Below, in pieces: positions 1 through 5,726 of a stretch of DNA of 8,152 nt. The position numbers and the translations under genes were made by a program. How positions within the stretch are numbered: the stretch's first letter is position 1; each line of letters begins with the position of its first letter. Origin of the DNA: an uncultured Actinomycetes bacterium (GTDB taxonomy: Bacteria; Actinomycetota; Thermoleophilia; Miltoncostaeales; Miltoncostaeaceae). The notes beneath the pieces are model-generated. The model saw nothing but the letters and a program-made list of their open reading frames with translations, made no database searches and was not told the origin of the DNA. Location: assembly GCA_903928615.1 (NCBI GenBank), contig CAIYRJ010000331.1:1-8152 (forward strand). The letters are read 5' to 3'.

Positions 1-825
1 GCGGCCTCCGCTGCCGCCCTCGTCATCACCGTCGCCGGGTGCGGTGGTTCCGACTCCGCATCATCACCCGACGCTGCCGCCGATACCGCGGCCGCCCAGA
101 CCACCGCATCGTCGGCCAGCGCCGAAGGCAACCTGGCCCAGTTCATGAAGGACATCGGCGTGGAGCTCAATGAGTTCTGGGCCGAGACCTGGGGCGAGGG
201 GTGGAAGGAGGCGGTCGTGAAGGTGCCGGAGCAGTCCGCCGACACCGCGTGCGGCCCCATCGACGCCGCCGAGACGGGCCCCGCCTACTGCGGCGCCGAC
301 AACACCATGGTGCTGCCCGTGGCCTTCTTCCGCGACGAGATCGTGGGCGCGGATGACGACCTCAACAATGACGCCGCCGTGGCCGGCGTGCTCGGCCACG
401 AGTTCGGGCACCACCTGCAGGAGATCGGCGGGCTCGGCGAGGCCGTCACCCAGGCCCAGGCCGACAACCCCGAGGCCGCGAACCTGCTGTCGGTGGCCAA
501 CGAGCTGCACGCCGACTGCCTGATGGGCCTCTGGATGTCGTCGGTGGACGACGAGAAGCGCCTGGAGCCCGGCGACCTCGACGAGGTGCTCACCACCCTC
601 GAGAAGATCGGTGACGACAAGCTGTCGGAGAGCGCCGGCGAGCAGGCCGACCCGGAGACGTTCGACCACGGCACCGCCGCGCAGCGCCAGACCTGGTTCG
701 GCGTCGGCTTCGAGACCAAGGACCCCGAGGCCTGCAGCAAGGTGTATGACGACCTCGCGGACGGCACCCTCGAGCAGGAGCTCCAGGAGGGCGCGGACGC
801 GGCCAACCAGTCGGCCACCAACTGA
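1..825 (+). CDS. YpfJ-type neutral zinc metallopeptidase lipoprotein (5' truncated)
   Basis: The reading frame is open from base 1, so the true start lies outside the window; 274 residues are visible. Visible residues 1-13 are a hydrophobic signal core, followed by a lipobox (V11-A-G-C14). This predicts export and lipid attachment at Cys14, then a Ser/Ala/Thr-rich linker to about residue 48. The catalytic signature HEFGH is at residues 133-137 (H133 and H137 as zinc ligands, E134 as general base). A downstream E-L-H-A-D-C (E168-C173) supplies the likely third ligand. Together with the Y-C-G-A-D segment at 96-100, these match the neutral zinc metallopeptidase family (Pfam Zn_peptidase, YpfJ-like). 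Cys84, Cys97, Cys173 and Cys245 could form disulfides outside the cell. The substrate is unknown; members are annotated only as putative peptidases. Well-known relatives have a membrane anchor, so a lipoprotein anchor is a variation. It ends just before a strong hairpin and converges on the rRNA methyltransferase. Confidence 0.87.
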   Translation, partial: AASAAALVITVAGCGGSDSASSPDAAADTAAAQTTASSASAEGNLAQFMKDIGVELNEFWAETWGEGWKEAVVKVPEQSADTACGPIDAAETGPAYCGADNTMVLPVAFFRDEIVGADDDLNNDAAVAGVLGHEFGHHLQEIGGLGEAVTQAQADNPEAANLLSVANELHADCLMGLWMSSVDDEKRLEPGDLDEVLTTLEKIGDDKLSESAGEQADPETFDHGTAAQRQTWFGVGFETKDPEACSKVYDDLADGTLEQELQEGADAANQSATN

Positions 826-835
826 TCCGACTTCA

Positions 836-866
836 CGTAGGGCCCCCGCGCCGCGGGGGCCCTACG
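836..866. terminator. Bidirectional terminator hairpin between converging genes
   Basis: A perfect inverted repeat has 15-base arms (836-850 and 852-866) around one central base; in RNA the innermost pairs would open to form the loop. It lies 10 bases after the metallopeptidase stop (823-825). On the other strand it contains the stop codon of the rRNA methyltransferase (862-864). There is no clear T-run on either side, which is common for GC-rich genomes. The position between converging genes and the symmetry suggest one hairpin serving both transcripts; this role is inferred. Confidence 0.75.
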
Positions 867-2244
867 CGCGCGTGAAGCGGGCGACCGCCTCGATGTGCGG
901 CGTCTGCGGGAACATGTCCACCGGCTGCACCCACTCGAGCCGGTAGCCGCCATCCACGAACCTCTTCGCGTTGTCGGCGAAGGTCGCGGGCTGGCATGAC
1001 ACGTACACGAGGGTCCTCGGCGCGAGCTCGAGGATCCTCCGGCAGGCGCCGCCCGAGAGCCCGGCACGCGGCGGGTCGACGATGGCCACGTCGGGCGCGG
1101 GAAGGGCGTCGCGGTTCTCGCGCAGCACCACCCGCACGTCGCCGGCCATCGCGGTGTGGTTGGCGATCCCGTTGCGCTCGGCGTTGCCCCGGGCGTCCTC
1201 CGCGGCCTCGGGCACGAGCTCGATGGCCACCACGTGCTTGCTCAGCGCACCCAGGGCCACGCCGATGCTCCCGACCCCGGCGAAGAGGTCGTACAGCACC
1301 TCGCCTCCCGTGAGGCCCGCGGCCTCGGCCGCGCGGCGGTAGAGGTGGCCGGTCATGCGCGAGTTGGTCTGGAAGAACGACCCGGCCGAGAGGCGCAGGG
1401 TCACGGGATTGCCCGGCTCCACCTCCACGGCCTCCTCGAACCAGTCGCGCCCCCACACGGTGCGGCTGGGCAGCCCGGCGGTCACCTCCGACATGCCGTC
1501 GTTCACCGCATGCACGATGCCCACGAGCCCGGGCACCGCGGCGGGCAGGCGGTCGGCCAGGCGGTCCACCACCTCATCAGGACCGGGGGCGGTGACCACG
1601 GTCACGAGCAGCTGGCCGGTGAGCACGCCCTCGCGCACCACCACATGGCGCAGGAAGCCGCCGTGCTCACGTTGGTCGTAGGGCGCGATGCCCTCGTCCA
1701 GGGCCCACGCGCGCACGGCCTCGCGCGCCACGTTGCCGGCCGGCGTGGCGAGCATGCACGCATCGATGTCCACCACCTCGTCCCAGCGGCCACGGCGATG
1801 GAAGCCCAGCCGCAGCTCGCCATCCGGCCCCGGCGCCGCCGAGTACTCCATCTTGTTGCGGTACCCGAAGTGCTCGACGGCCGGGTCGGCCTCGCGCACG
1901 TCCACGCCCTCGAGCCCACCGATGCGCACGAGGTGCTCGGCCACCTGCCGCCTCTTCGCATCGAGCACCACGTCGTAGTCCACCTGCTGCAGGCGGCACC
2001 CGCCGCACTCGGGCACGAATGCGCACGGCGGGGTGATGCGTCCCGGGCCCGGCGACAGCACCTCCACGAGATCGGCCTCGCCGAATCGCCGGCGCACCTT
2101 GCGCATGCGCACCCGCGCCCGATCGCCCGGCGCGGTGTCGGGCGTGAATACCACGAAGCCATCAGCCCGCGACACCCCCCGGCCACCGAAGGCCAGGTCG
2201 CCCACGGTCACCTCGATCTCATCGCCCCGCTTGGGTCTCTCCAC
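862..2244 (-). CDS. rlmD: 23S rRNA (uracil-5-)-methyltransferase, RlmD/RumA type with iron-sulfur cluster
   Basis: A 460-residue SAM-dependent RNA methyltransferase that makes 5-methyluridine in 23S rRNA; RlmD modifies U1939 in E. coli, and some Gram-positive relatives modify U747 as well. Domain order: a TRAM RNA-binding domain (about 5-62); four cysteines placed as the 4Fe-4S ligands of RumA (Cys74, Cys80, Cys83, Cys163); the FFQTN motif (290-294); the SAM-binding loop (DLFAGVGSIG, 319-328); Asp390 in VDPPR; the nucleophile Cys417 in YVSCQP; and the terminal general base Glu452. All key residues are present. I chose GTG at 2242-2244 because an upstream in-frame ATG at 2379 would overlap the hydrolase gene by about 120 bases and add low-complexity residues before the TRAM domain. 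The chosen start leaves 11 bases after the preceding gene, suggesting one operon. The ribosome-binding site is weak. The stop codon lies inside the terminator hairpin. Which uridine is modified cannot be told from sequence; a tRNA or dual-site rRNA target remains possible. Confidence 0.92.
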   Translation of the reverse strand: MERPKRGDEIEVTVGDLAFGGRGVSRADGFVVFTPDTAPGDRARVRMRKVRRRFGEADLVEVLSPGPGRITPPCAFVPECGGCRLQQVDYDVVLDAKRRQVAEHLVRIGGLEGVDVREADPAVEHFGYRNKMEYSAAPGPDGELRLGFHRRGRWDEVVDIDACMLATPAGNVAREAVRAWALDEGIAPYDQREHGGFLRHVVVREGVLTGQLLVTVVTAPGPDEVVDRLADRLPAAVPGLVGIVHAVNDGMSEVTAGLPSRTVWGRDWFEEAVEVEPGNPVTLRLSAGSFFQTNSRMTGHLYRRAAEAAGLTGGEVLYDLFAGVGSIGVALGALSKHVVAIELVPEAAEDARGNAERNGIANHTAMAGDVRVVLRENRDALPAPDVAIVDPPRAGLSGGACRRILELAPRTLVYVSCQPATFADNAKRFVDGGYRLEWVQPVDMFPQTPHIEAVARFTRA

Positions 2245-2255
2245 GGCGCCGGAGA

Positions 2256-3068
2256 CTAGGGAAGCCGTCGGTGCGAGAGCACCGGCAGCGCAGTCCGCTG
2301 CCGCGCCTGCTCGGCCAGGTCGAGGTCGGCGCAGGCGAATCCCTCGCCCTCGGGCACCTCGGCCAGCACGGCGCCCCATGGGTCGATGATCATCGAGTGG
2401 CCCCAGGCCCCCTCGCCCGTGGCGTGGTCACCGCACTGCCCGGCCGCGAGCACGAAGCACTGGTCCTCGATGGCCCGCGCGCGCAGCAGCACCTCCCAGT
2501 GCGCCGCGCCGGTGGGCTTGGTGAAGTTCGCGGGCACGGCCAGCGCGGTGGCGCCCGACGCCGCGAGCGAGCGGTAGAGCTCGGGAAAGCGCAGGTCGTA
2601 GCAGACGCTCAGCCCCAGCCTGAGCCCCGCCGCGTCGCCGAGCGCGAGGGCCTCGCCGGGCTCCACGGCATCGGACTCCCGGTATTCGTGGCCGCCCACG
2701 GTGACGTCGAACAGGTGCACCTTGCGGTAGATCGCGATGTCACGGCCATCGGGTGCCACGAGCACGCTGGTGTTGAACGCGCGCGACCCATCGCCGATGG
2801 CCTCGAGCACGCTGCCGGCCAGCACGAACACGCCGAGCTCGCGCGCCCAGGCGCGTGCCGCCGTGAGCGACGGCCCATCGAGGCCCTCCGCGCCATCCCG
2901 GGTGCGCGACGCCGGCCCCCACCAGTTCCACTTCTCGGGCAGCACCACCACCTGCGCGCCCGACACCACTGCGGCCTGCACCAACTCGCCGGCCCGACCG
3001 ATGTTGCGGGCGGTGTCCTCGTCGGCCAGCAGCTGCACCACGGCTGCGCGCACGGTGTCAGGTGGCAC
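2256..3068 (-). CDS. Carbon-nitrogen hydrolase, Nit1/Nit2-like amidase
   Basis: A 270-residue nitrilase-superfamily enzyme, full length for the Nit branch. The catalytic set is visible: Glu45 (VLPEKW), Lys116 (YRKVHLFD) and nucleophile Cys156 in the [13 protein letters not shown] segment, with a further glutamate near 128-131. The [11 protein letters not shown] and YRKVHLFD segments are characteristic of Nit1 (deaminated glutathione amidase, a metabolite-repair enzyme) and Nit2 (omega-amidase acting on alpha-ketoglutaramate). Sequence alone does not separate these well. Many actinomycetes use mycothiol instead of glutathione, so an omega-amidase or a related repair substrate is a fair alternative. 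No signal peptide is visible, so it is cytoplasmic. The start is GTG at 3066-3068, preceded by a G-run (3075-3080 on this strand) with a 6-base spacer; a second GTG at 3051-3053 would remove five residues. It is probably the first gene of a unit with the downstream rRNA methyltransferase, and it diverges from the Nfu gene across 53 bases. Confidence 0.9.
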   Translation of the reverse strand: MPPDTVRAAVVQLLADEDTARNIGRAGELVQAAVVSGAQVVVLPEKWNWWGPASRTRDGAEGLDGPSLTAARAWARELGVFVLAGSVLEAIGDGSRAFNTSVLVAPDGRDIAIYRKVHLFDVTVGGHEYRESDAVEPGEALALGDAAGLRLGLSVCYDLRFPELYRSLAASGATALAVPANFTKPTGAAHWEVLLRARAIEDQCFVLAAGQCGDHATGEGAWGHSMIIDPWGAVLAEVPEGEGFACADLDLAEQARQRTALPVLSHRRLP

Positions 3069-3090
3069 CGGCCACCCCCCGCGCTACCAT
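3062..3090 (+). promoter_or_regulatory. Candidate sigma-70-like promoter for the Nfu gene
   Basis: GTGGCA (3062-3067) and TACCAT (3085-3090) each match the -35 and -10 consensus at four of six bases, with a 17-base spacer. A transcript would begin near 3097, about 25 bases before the Nfu start. The -35 hexamer overlaps the start codon of the divergent hydrolase gene. The match is modest and could be chance. Confidence 0.3.
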
Positions 3091-3112
3091 TGCGCCCGTC
3101 GCCACGCGAACC

Positions 3113-3117
3113 GGAGG
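3113..3117 (+). promoter_or_regulatory. Ribosome-binding site fixing the Nfu start
   Basis: GGAGG lies four bases before the ATG at 3122-3124. An in-frame GTG 60 bases upstream (3062) has no such site, so this supports the shorter, 78-residue protein, which begins where the Nfu domain begins. Confidence 0.75.
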
Positions 3118-3121
3118 ACCC

Positions 3122-3358
3122 ATGGCAGACGTCGAGACCCTTACCCGCATCGAAGACGTACTCGAGCGCATCCGCCCCGCCCTGCACGCGGACGGCGGCG
3201 ACGTGGAGCTCGTGGACTTCGACGACGAGGGCTTCGTCCACCTGCACATGCTCGGTGCCTGCGGGGGCTGCCCCATGAGCACCGCGACCCTCACCCTGGG
3301 CATCGAGGCGGAGCTCCGCCGCGAGTTGCCCGAGGTCGAGGGCGTCGTCACGGTCTAG
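3122..3358 (+). CDS. Nfu-type (NifU C-terminal domain) iron-sulfur carrier
   Basis: A 78-residue protein consisting of a single NifU C-terminal domain. It has the family start of the fold (a helix from about 5-20, then the segment L-H-A-D-G-G-D-V-E-L at 21-30) and the cluster-binding CGGC motif (Cys47 and Cys50) followed by P-M-S-T. Proteins of this type hold a 4Fe-4S or 2Fe-2S cluster between two subunits and pass it to client enzymes. It lacks the degenerate A-type N-terminal domain of E. coli NfuA and the N-terminal scaffold domain of NifU, so it is the minimal form. It is a free-standing gene here, with no suf or isc genes in view. The RlmD enzyme on the other side of the hydrolase gene needs an iron-sulfur cluster and is a conceivable client, though only position suggests this. 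Its stop codon overlaps that of the converging CoA-binding gene. Confidence 0.92.
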   Translation: MADVETLTRIEDVLERIRPALHADGGDVELVDFDDEGFVHLHMLGACGGCPMSTATLTLGIEAELRRELPEVEGVVTV

Positions 3359-3786
3359 GGCAGCAGCGAGGGGCCCACGGCCCCCACGCCCTCATCCCGG
3401 TGCACCTGCCGGGTGCACAGGTCCTGGGCGAAGGCCAGCCCCGCCTGCGTGGCGATCTCGCGGGCCTCGTCGCTCACGCACCCCGGCTGCAGCCACAGCG
3501 AGGTGGCTCCGATGGCCACGGCTTCGCGGGCGATGTCCGGCGCCGCCTCGGACTTCCTGAACACATCCACCATGTGGACGGGCTCGTCGATCTCGGCGAG
3601 CGAGTTCACCACGGGGATGCCCAGCACGTCACCCTGGCCGGGCCGCACCGGGATCACCTTGTAGCCCTGTTCGAGCAGGTAGAGCATCACGCCGTGCGAG
3701 GGCTTGTCGGGATCCGGCGACGCGCCGATCATGGCGATCGTGCAGGTGCCTGCAAGGATCTCCGCAGGAGTGGAATCGGGTCCCAT
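3355..3786 (-). CDS. CoA-binding domain protein (YccU-like)
   Basis: A 143-residue stand-alone CoA-binding domain with a Rossmann-like fold. Recognisable segments are the first strand and nucleotide loop I-A-M-I-G-A-S-P-D-P-D-K-P-S-H-G-V-M (17-34), the strand G-Y-K-V-I-P-V (41-47), V-D-V-F-R (73-77) and L-W-L-Q-P-G (97-102), ending near a conserved D-L-C (122-124). The domain resembles the CoA-binding module of acyl-CoA synthetases and the succinyl-CoA synthetase alpha subunit, but the catalytic partner domains are absent. The physiological role of the single-domain family is not known. The start is the ATG at 3784-3786, with GGGGAG at 3792-3797 on this strand; upstream in-frame extension would run through the tRNA gene and is excluded. 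It lies 34 bases downstream of tRNA-Pro on the same strand, so the two may be cotranscribed. The stop overlaps the Nfu stop by four bases, with no hairpin between them. Confidence 0.9.
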   Translation of the reverse strand: MGPDSTPAEILAGTCTIAMIGASPDPDKPSHGVMLYLLEQGYKVIPVRPGQGDVLGIPVVNSLAEIDEPVHMVDVFRKSEAAPDIAREAVAIGATSLWLQPGCVSDEAREIATQAGLAFAQDLCTRQVHRDEGVGAVGPSLLP

Positions 3787-3791
3787 CGCTT

Positions 3792-3797
3792 CTCCCC
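3792..3797 (-). promoter_or_regulatory. Ribosome-binding site of the CoA-binding gene
   Basis: GGGGAG, read on the minus strand, sits five bases before the ATG at 3784-3786. It lies in the short gap between the tRNA and the coding region and decides the start. Confidence 0.65.
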
Positions 3798-3812
3798 TCT
3801 CGACCGCGGATG

Positions 3813-3905
3813 CCGCTTCATCGGGGTGCCCGGATTTGAACCGGGGACCTCTCCGTCCCGAACGGAGCGCGCTACCAAGCTGCGCCACACCCCGCGATGA
3901 AGCGG
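3813..3905. repeat. Inverted repeat enclosing tRNA-Pro
   Basis: Perfect 11-base arms CCGCTTCATCG (3813-3823) and CGATGAAGCGG (3895-3905) flank the tRNA. The left arm includes the last two bases of the acceptor stem and the discriminator. With a four-base bulge (3906-3909) the pairing can continue for five more pairs (3808-3812 with 3910-3914). In a primary transcript, leader and trailer could form an 8-bp helix (3898-3905 with 3813-3820) that extends the acceptor stem across a small internal loop. Confidence 0.85.
3821..3894 (-). tRNA. tRNA-Pro, anticodon CGG
   Basis: On the minus strand a complete 74-base cloverleaf can be drawn by hand. The 7-bp acceptor stem is CGGGGTG/CACCCCG, with discriminator A at 3821. 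The D stem is GCGC/GCGC around AGCTTGGTA. The anticodon stem is CTCCG/CGGAG around loop TTCGGGA (anticodon CGG, reading CCG, followed by G37). The variable loop is AGGTC, and the T stem is CCCGG/CCGGG around TTCAAAT. All stems pair perfectly. The 3' CCA is not encoded (TGA follows), so it must be added by the CCA-adding enzyme. A TAGGAT hexamer at 3911-3916 on this strand is a possible -10 that would start the transcript near 3904, but no -35 is evident. The CoA-binding gene follows on the same strand with no terminator between. Confidence 0.97.
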
Positions 3906-4054
3906 AGGGCATCCTAGCCCATGCACCCCGCTTTTCGGCGCTCTTTGCGAACCCGCGCCCTGCCCGCGTCCGCGCAGCGGCGTATCGTCCTCGCATGGAC
4001 GCGCACGGAGCATCCGGACGTTGACCCTCCGGCCATACCGCGCGCGCTGACCTG

Positions 4055-4083
4055 CGACCCGCATGCCCCATGGCTGCGGGTCG
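4055..4083 (+). promoter_or_regulatory. Leader hairpin before the 65-residue gene
   Basis: CGACCCGCA (4055-4063) pairs perfectly with TGCGGGTCG (4075-4083). Three inner G/C pairs (4065-4067 with 4072-4074) close a CCAT loop, leaving one bulged T. The hairpin ends 22 bases before the strong ribosome-binding site at 4106-4111. The rest of the 212-base gap (3906-4117) shows no clear gene. The hairpin could be a 5' leader element or an attenuator; there is no T-run and no function can be assigned. Confidence 0.5.
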
Positions 4084-4105
4084 TCGTCGTTCTGGGACGA
4101 GACAT

Positions 4106-4111
4106 GGGAGG
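4106..4111 (+). promoter_or_regulatory. Ribosome-binding site of the 65-residue gene
   Basis: GGGAGG, with a six-base spacer to the ATG at 4118-4120, is the best Shine-Dalgarno match in the window. It decides against the in-frame ATG at 4070, which sits in the hairpin loop and has no such site. Confidence 0.75.
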
Positions 4112-4117
4112 AATGAG

Positions 4118-4315
4118 ATGGCGAACCACCTGACCCCGGACGAGATGGCGAATGCCATCGGCATGCGCACCGATCGCCTGGTGCGCTACTGCGTGGAGCA
4201 GTCGATCCCCATCTACCACGGGCGGGTGGACAAGACGCTGGTGATCACCAGCCTCCTGGCGACGGGCCATCGGTTCCCCGATGACACCGATGCCGAGGAG
4301 ATGCTGGCCGCCTGA
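4118..4315 (+). CDS. Small protein of unknown function with possible helix-turn-helix
   Basis: I do not recognise the family. The 65-residue product begins with a segment resembling the recognition half of small MerR/excisionase-like helix-turn-helix domains: L-T-P-D-E-M-A-N-A-I-G-M-R-T-D-R-L-V-R-Y (5-24). A turn and short hairpin follow (S-I-P-I-Y-H-G-R-V-D, 29-38, which could be a wing), then a hydrophobic stretch (40-48) and an acidic tail (55-62). There is one cysteine (Cys25), no signal peptide and no membrane segment. The coding call rests on the strong ribosome-binding site, codon use like its neighbours and flanking hairpins on both sides. It is monocistronic: a terminator-like hairpin follows at 4324. 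The net charge is not strongly basic, so DNA binding is only a suggestion; a small structural or adaptor protein is equally possible. Confidence 0.72.
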   Translation: MANHLTPDEMANAIGMRTDRLVRYCVEQSIPIYHGRVDKTLVITSLLATGHRFPDDTDAEEMLAA

Positions 4316-4323
4316 TGTCGTGA

Positions 4324-4356
4324 CGGCCCCGGCGTCCCGCGCGGGCGCCGGGGCCG
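4324..4356 (+). terminator. Terminator-like hairpin after the 65-residue gene
   Basis: CGGCCCCGGCG (4324-4334) pairs perfectly with CGCCGGGGCCG (4346-4356). Three further G/C pairs (4336-4338 with 4343-4345) close a GCGC loop, with one bulged T. It starts eight bases after the stop codon and ends 20 bases before the dacB start. No T-run follows. It may terminate the small transcript or shape the dacB leader. Confidence 0.65.
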
Positions 4357-4376
4357 CCGCTAGCCTGCGCGTCGTC

Positions 4377-5669
4377 GTGAGTGCAAGACGTCGCAGGCCC
4401 CCGAGGGCCCTCATCGCCCTGGCTGCTGCGGGGGCGCTCGCCGTCGCCGCCGGCACCGCCGCGGCCCAGTCGAACCCGGTGGCGTCCACAGTTGATGCCT
4501 TCGCGAAGAAGAATCCCACCATCAGCGTGCTGGTGCAGCGGCTCGACGCATCCGGCCCGGTCACCGTGGCCGCGTGGAAGCCCGACACCTCGCTCGCACC
4601 CGCCTCGACGATGAAGATCATCACGGCGGCGTCCACCCTGCTCACGGTCGGCCCGGACTTCCGGTTCACCACGCGCCTCGAGGCGGGTCCCGACTCCATC
4701 GGCCCCGGAGGCACGGTGAGCGGCCCCGCGTACCTGATCGGGGCCGGCGACCCCATGCTCGCCACGCGTGCGTACTCGCGCGCCAGCCTCGACCGCCTCG
4801 GCACGCCGCTCGAGGATCTCGCGCGCGACGTGCGCGAGCAGGGCACCAGGCGCATCACCGGCGGCGTGGTGGTGGACGAGACGCTCTTCGACCGCGAGCG
4901 CATGGGGCCCCTGTGGAAGAGCAGCTACCAATGGGAATGCCCCCCGCTCTCGGGAATCGCCACGAACCAGAACCGCGCGAACAACGGGTCGAACGTATCG
5001 AGCCCGGCCATCGCCGCCGGTCAGCGTCTCGTGGCCGCGCTCCGCAAGGCCGGGGTCAGCGTCTCGGGCGGCGTGCGCGCCGGTCGCGACGCCCCGGGCG
5101 GAGAGATCATCGGGCAGGTGCGCTCCGAGCCGGTCTCGCGCATCGTGCGCTTCATGAACCTCCACAGCGACAACTTCACCGCCGAGGTGCTCACGAAGGA
5201 CGTCGGGGCCTACGGCGCGGGCACCGGCGCCACGCGCGTCGGCACCGCACGGGCCGAGAACCTGTTGCGCGAGCGCGGCCTCCTCCAGGCCGGGGACAAC
5301 TTCGTCGATGGATCAGGCCTCTCGCACTCGAACCGCGTATCGGCAGCCACCCTGGTCGGGGTGCTGCGCACGGCGCAGGCCGAGCCCGACTGGGGCGACG
5401 TGCTCGTGGAGTCCATGCCGCAGGGCGGCGAGGGAACCCTCATGCGCCGCCTCAAGGGCCCGCAGGTGCGAAAGCGCGTGCACGCCAAGACCGGCTACAT
5501 CAACGGCGTGGCATCGCTGGCCGGCACGGTGGTGAGCACATCAGGTACCCCGTTCGCGTTCGCGTTCCTCATGAACACGCCCGACATCGGCGGCGCGCAG
5601 AAGACCATGGACAAGGCCGTCACGCTCCTCGCCACGGGTCGCGCGGACGACGCGCCCGGGCTGCCCTAG
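4377..5669 (+). CDS. dacB: D-alanyl-D-alanine carboxypeptidase/endopeptidase, PBP4 (peptidase S13) family
   Basis: A 430-residue exported penicillin-binding protein that trims or cleaves D-Ala-containing cross-links in peptidoglycan. The N-terminus is a classic signal peptide: an Arg-rich start (4-10), a hydrophobic core (11-26) and a likely cleavage after A-A-A near residue 30. The three active-site motifs are present in order: S77-T-M-K80 (nucleophile and general base), S264-D-N266 and K371-T-G373. The long gap between the first and second motifs is typical of class C PBPs, which carry an inserted domain there. The other typical segments G-A-G-D-P (122-126) and D-G-S-G-L-S (311-316) are also seen. 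The start is the GTG at 4377-4379: an in-frame ATG at 4281 would overlap the preceding gene and place extra residues before the signal peptide. The ribosome-binding site is poor. It converges on ligA with 57 bases between the stops. Confidence 0.92.
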   Translation: MSARRRRPPRALIALAAAGALAVAAGTAAAQSNPVASTVDAFAKKNPTISVLVQRLDASGPVTVAAWKPDTSLAPASTMKIITAASTLLTVGPDFRFTTRLEAGPDSIGPGGTVSGPAYLIGAGDPMLATRAYSRASLDRLGTPLEDLARDVREQGTRRITGGVVVDETLFDRERMGPLWKSSYQWECPPLSGIATNQNRANNGSNVSSPAIAAGQRLVAALRKAGVSVSGGVRAGRDAPGGEIIGQVRSEPVSRIVRFMNLHSDNFTAEVLTKDVGAYGAGTGATRVGTARAENLLRERGLLQAGDNFVDGSGLSHSNRVSAATLVGVLRTAQAEPDWGDVLVESMPQGGEGTLMRRLKGPQVRKRVHAKTGYINGVASLAGTVVSTSGTPFAFAFLMNTPDIGGAQKTMDKAVTLLATGRADDAPGLP

Positions 5670-5681
5670 CCGGCATCCACG

Positions 5682-5719
5682 GCCCGCCCCGCGCCGCGCA
5701 GCGGGCATCCGCCAGGCGG
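5682..5719. terminator. Possible terminator region between dacB and ligA
   Basis: Two short G/C hairpins lie between the converging stops: GCCCGC (5682-5687) with GCGGGC (5701-5706), and CCGCC-A-GGCGG (5709-5719). Neither is followed by a T-run, and the second has only one central base. Position argues for termination, but the structures are weak for such GC-rich DNA. Confidence 0.3.
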
Positions 5720-5726
5720 GACGCCG

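Noticed and set aside
1156..2259. Long plus-strand open frame opposite the rRNA methyltransferase
   Set aside because: His/Ala/Gly/Arg-rich translation typical of the antisense of a GC-rich gene; the minus strand has a complete enzyme with all motifs.
3821..3905. tRNA-Pro with flanking repeat as an integration (att) site
   Set aside because: No integrase, no direct repeat of the tRNA 3' end and no foreign-looking genes nearby; the repeat is inverted and symmetric around the tRNA.
4021..4049. TTGACC at 4021 as a -35 for the 65-residue gene
   Set aside because: No acceptable -10 hexamer at 16-18 bases spacing. TATCGT at 3983-3988 could be a -10 but has no -35 partner, so no promoter is called.
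3914..4903. Minus-strand open frame across the 65-residue gene and the start of dacB
   Set aside because: Crosses two supported genes and two hairpins, has no ribosome-binding site seen and gives no recognisable motif.
5673..5709. Direct repeat of GCATCC between dacB and ligA
   Set aside because: Six bases repeated twice is expected by chance in this composition.
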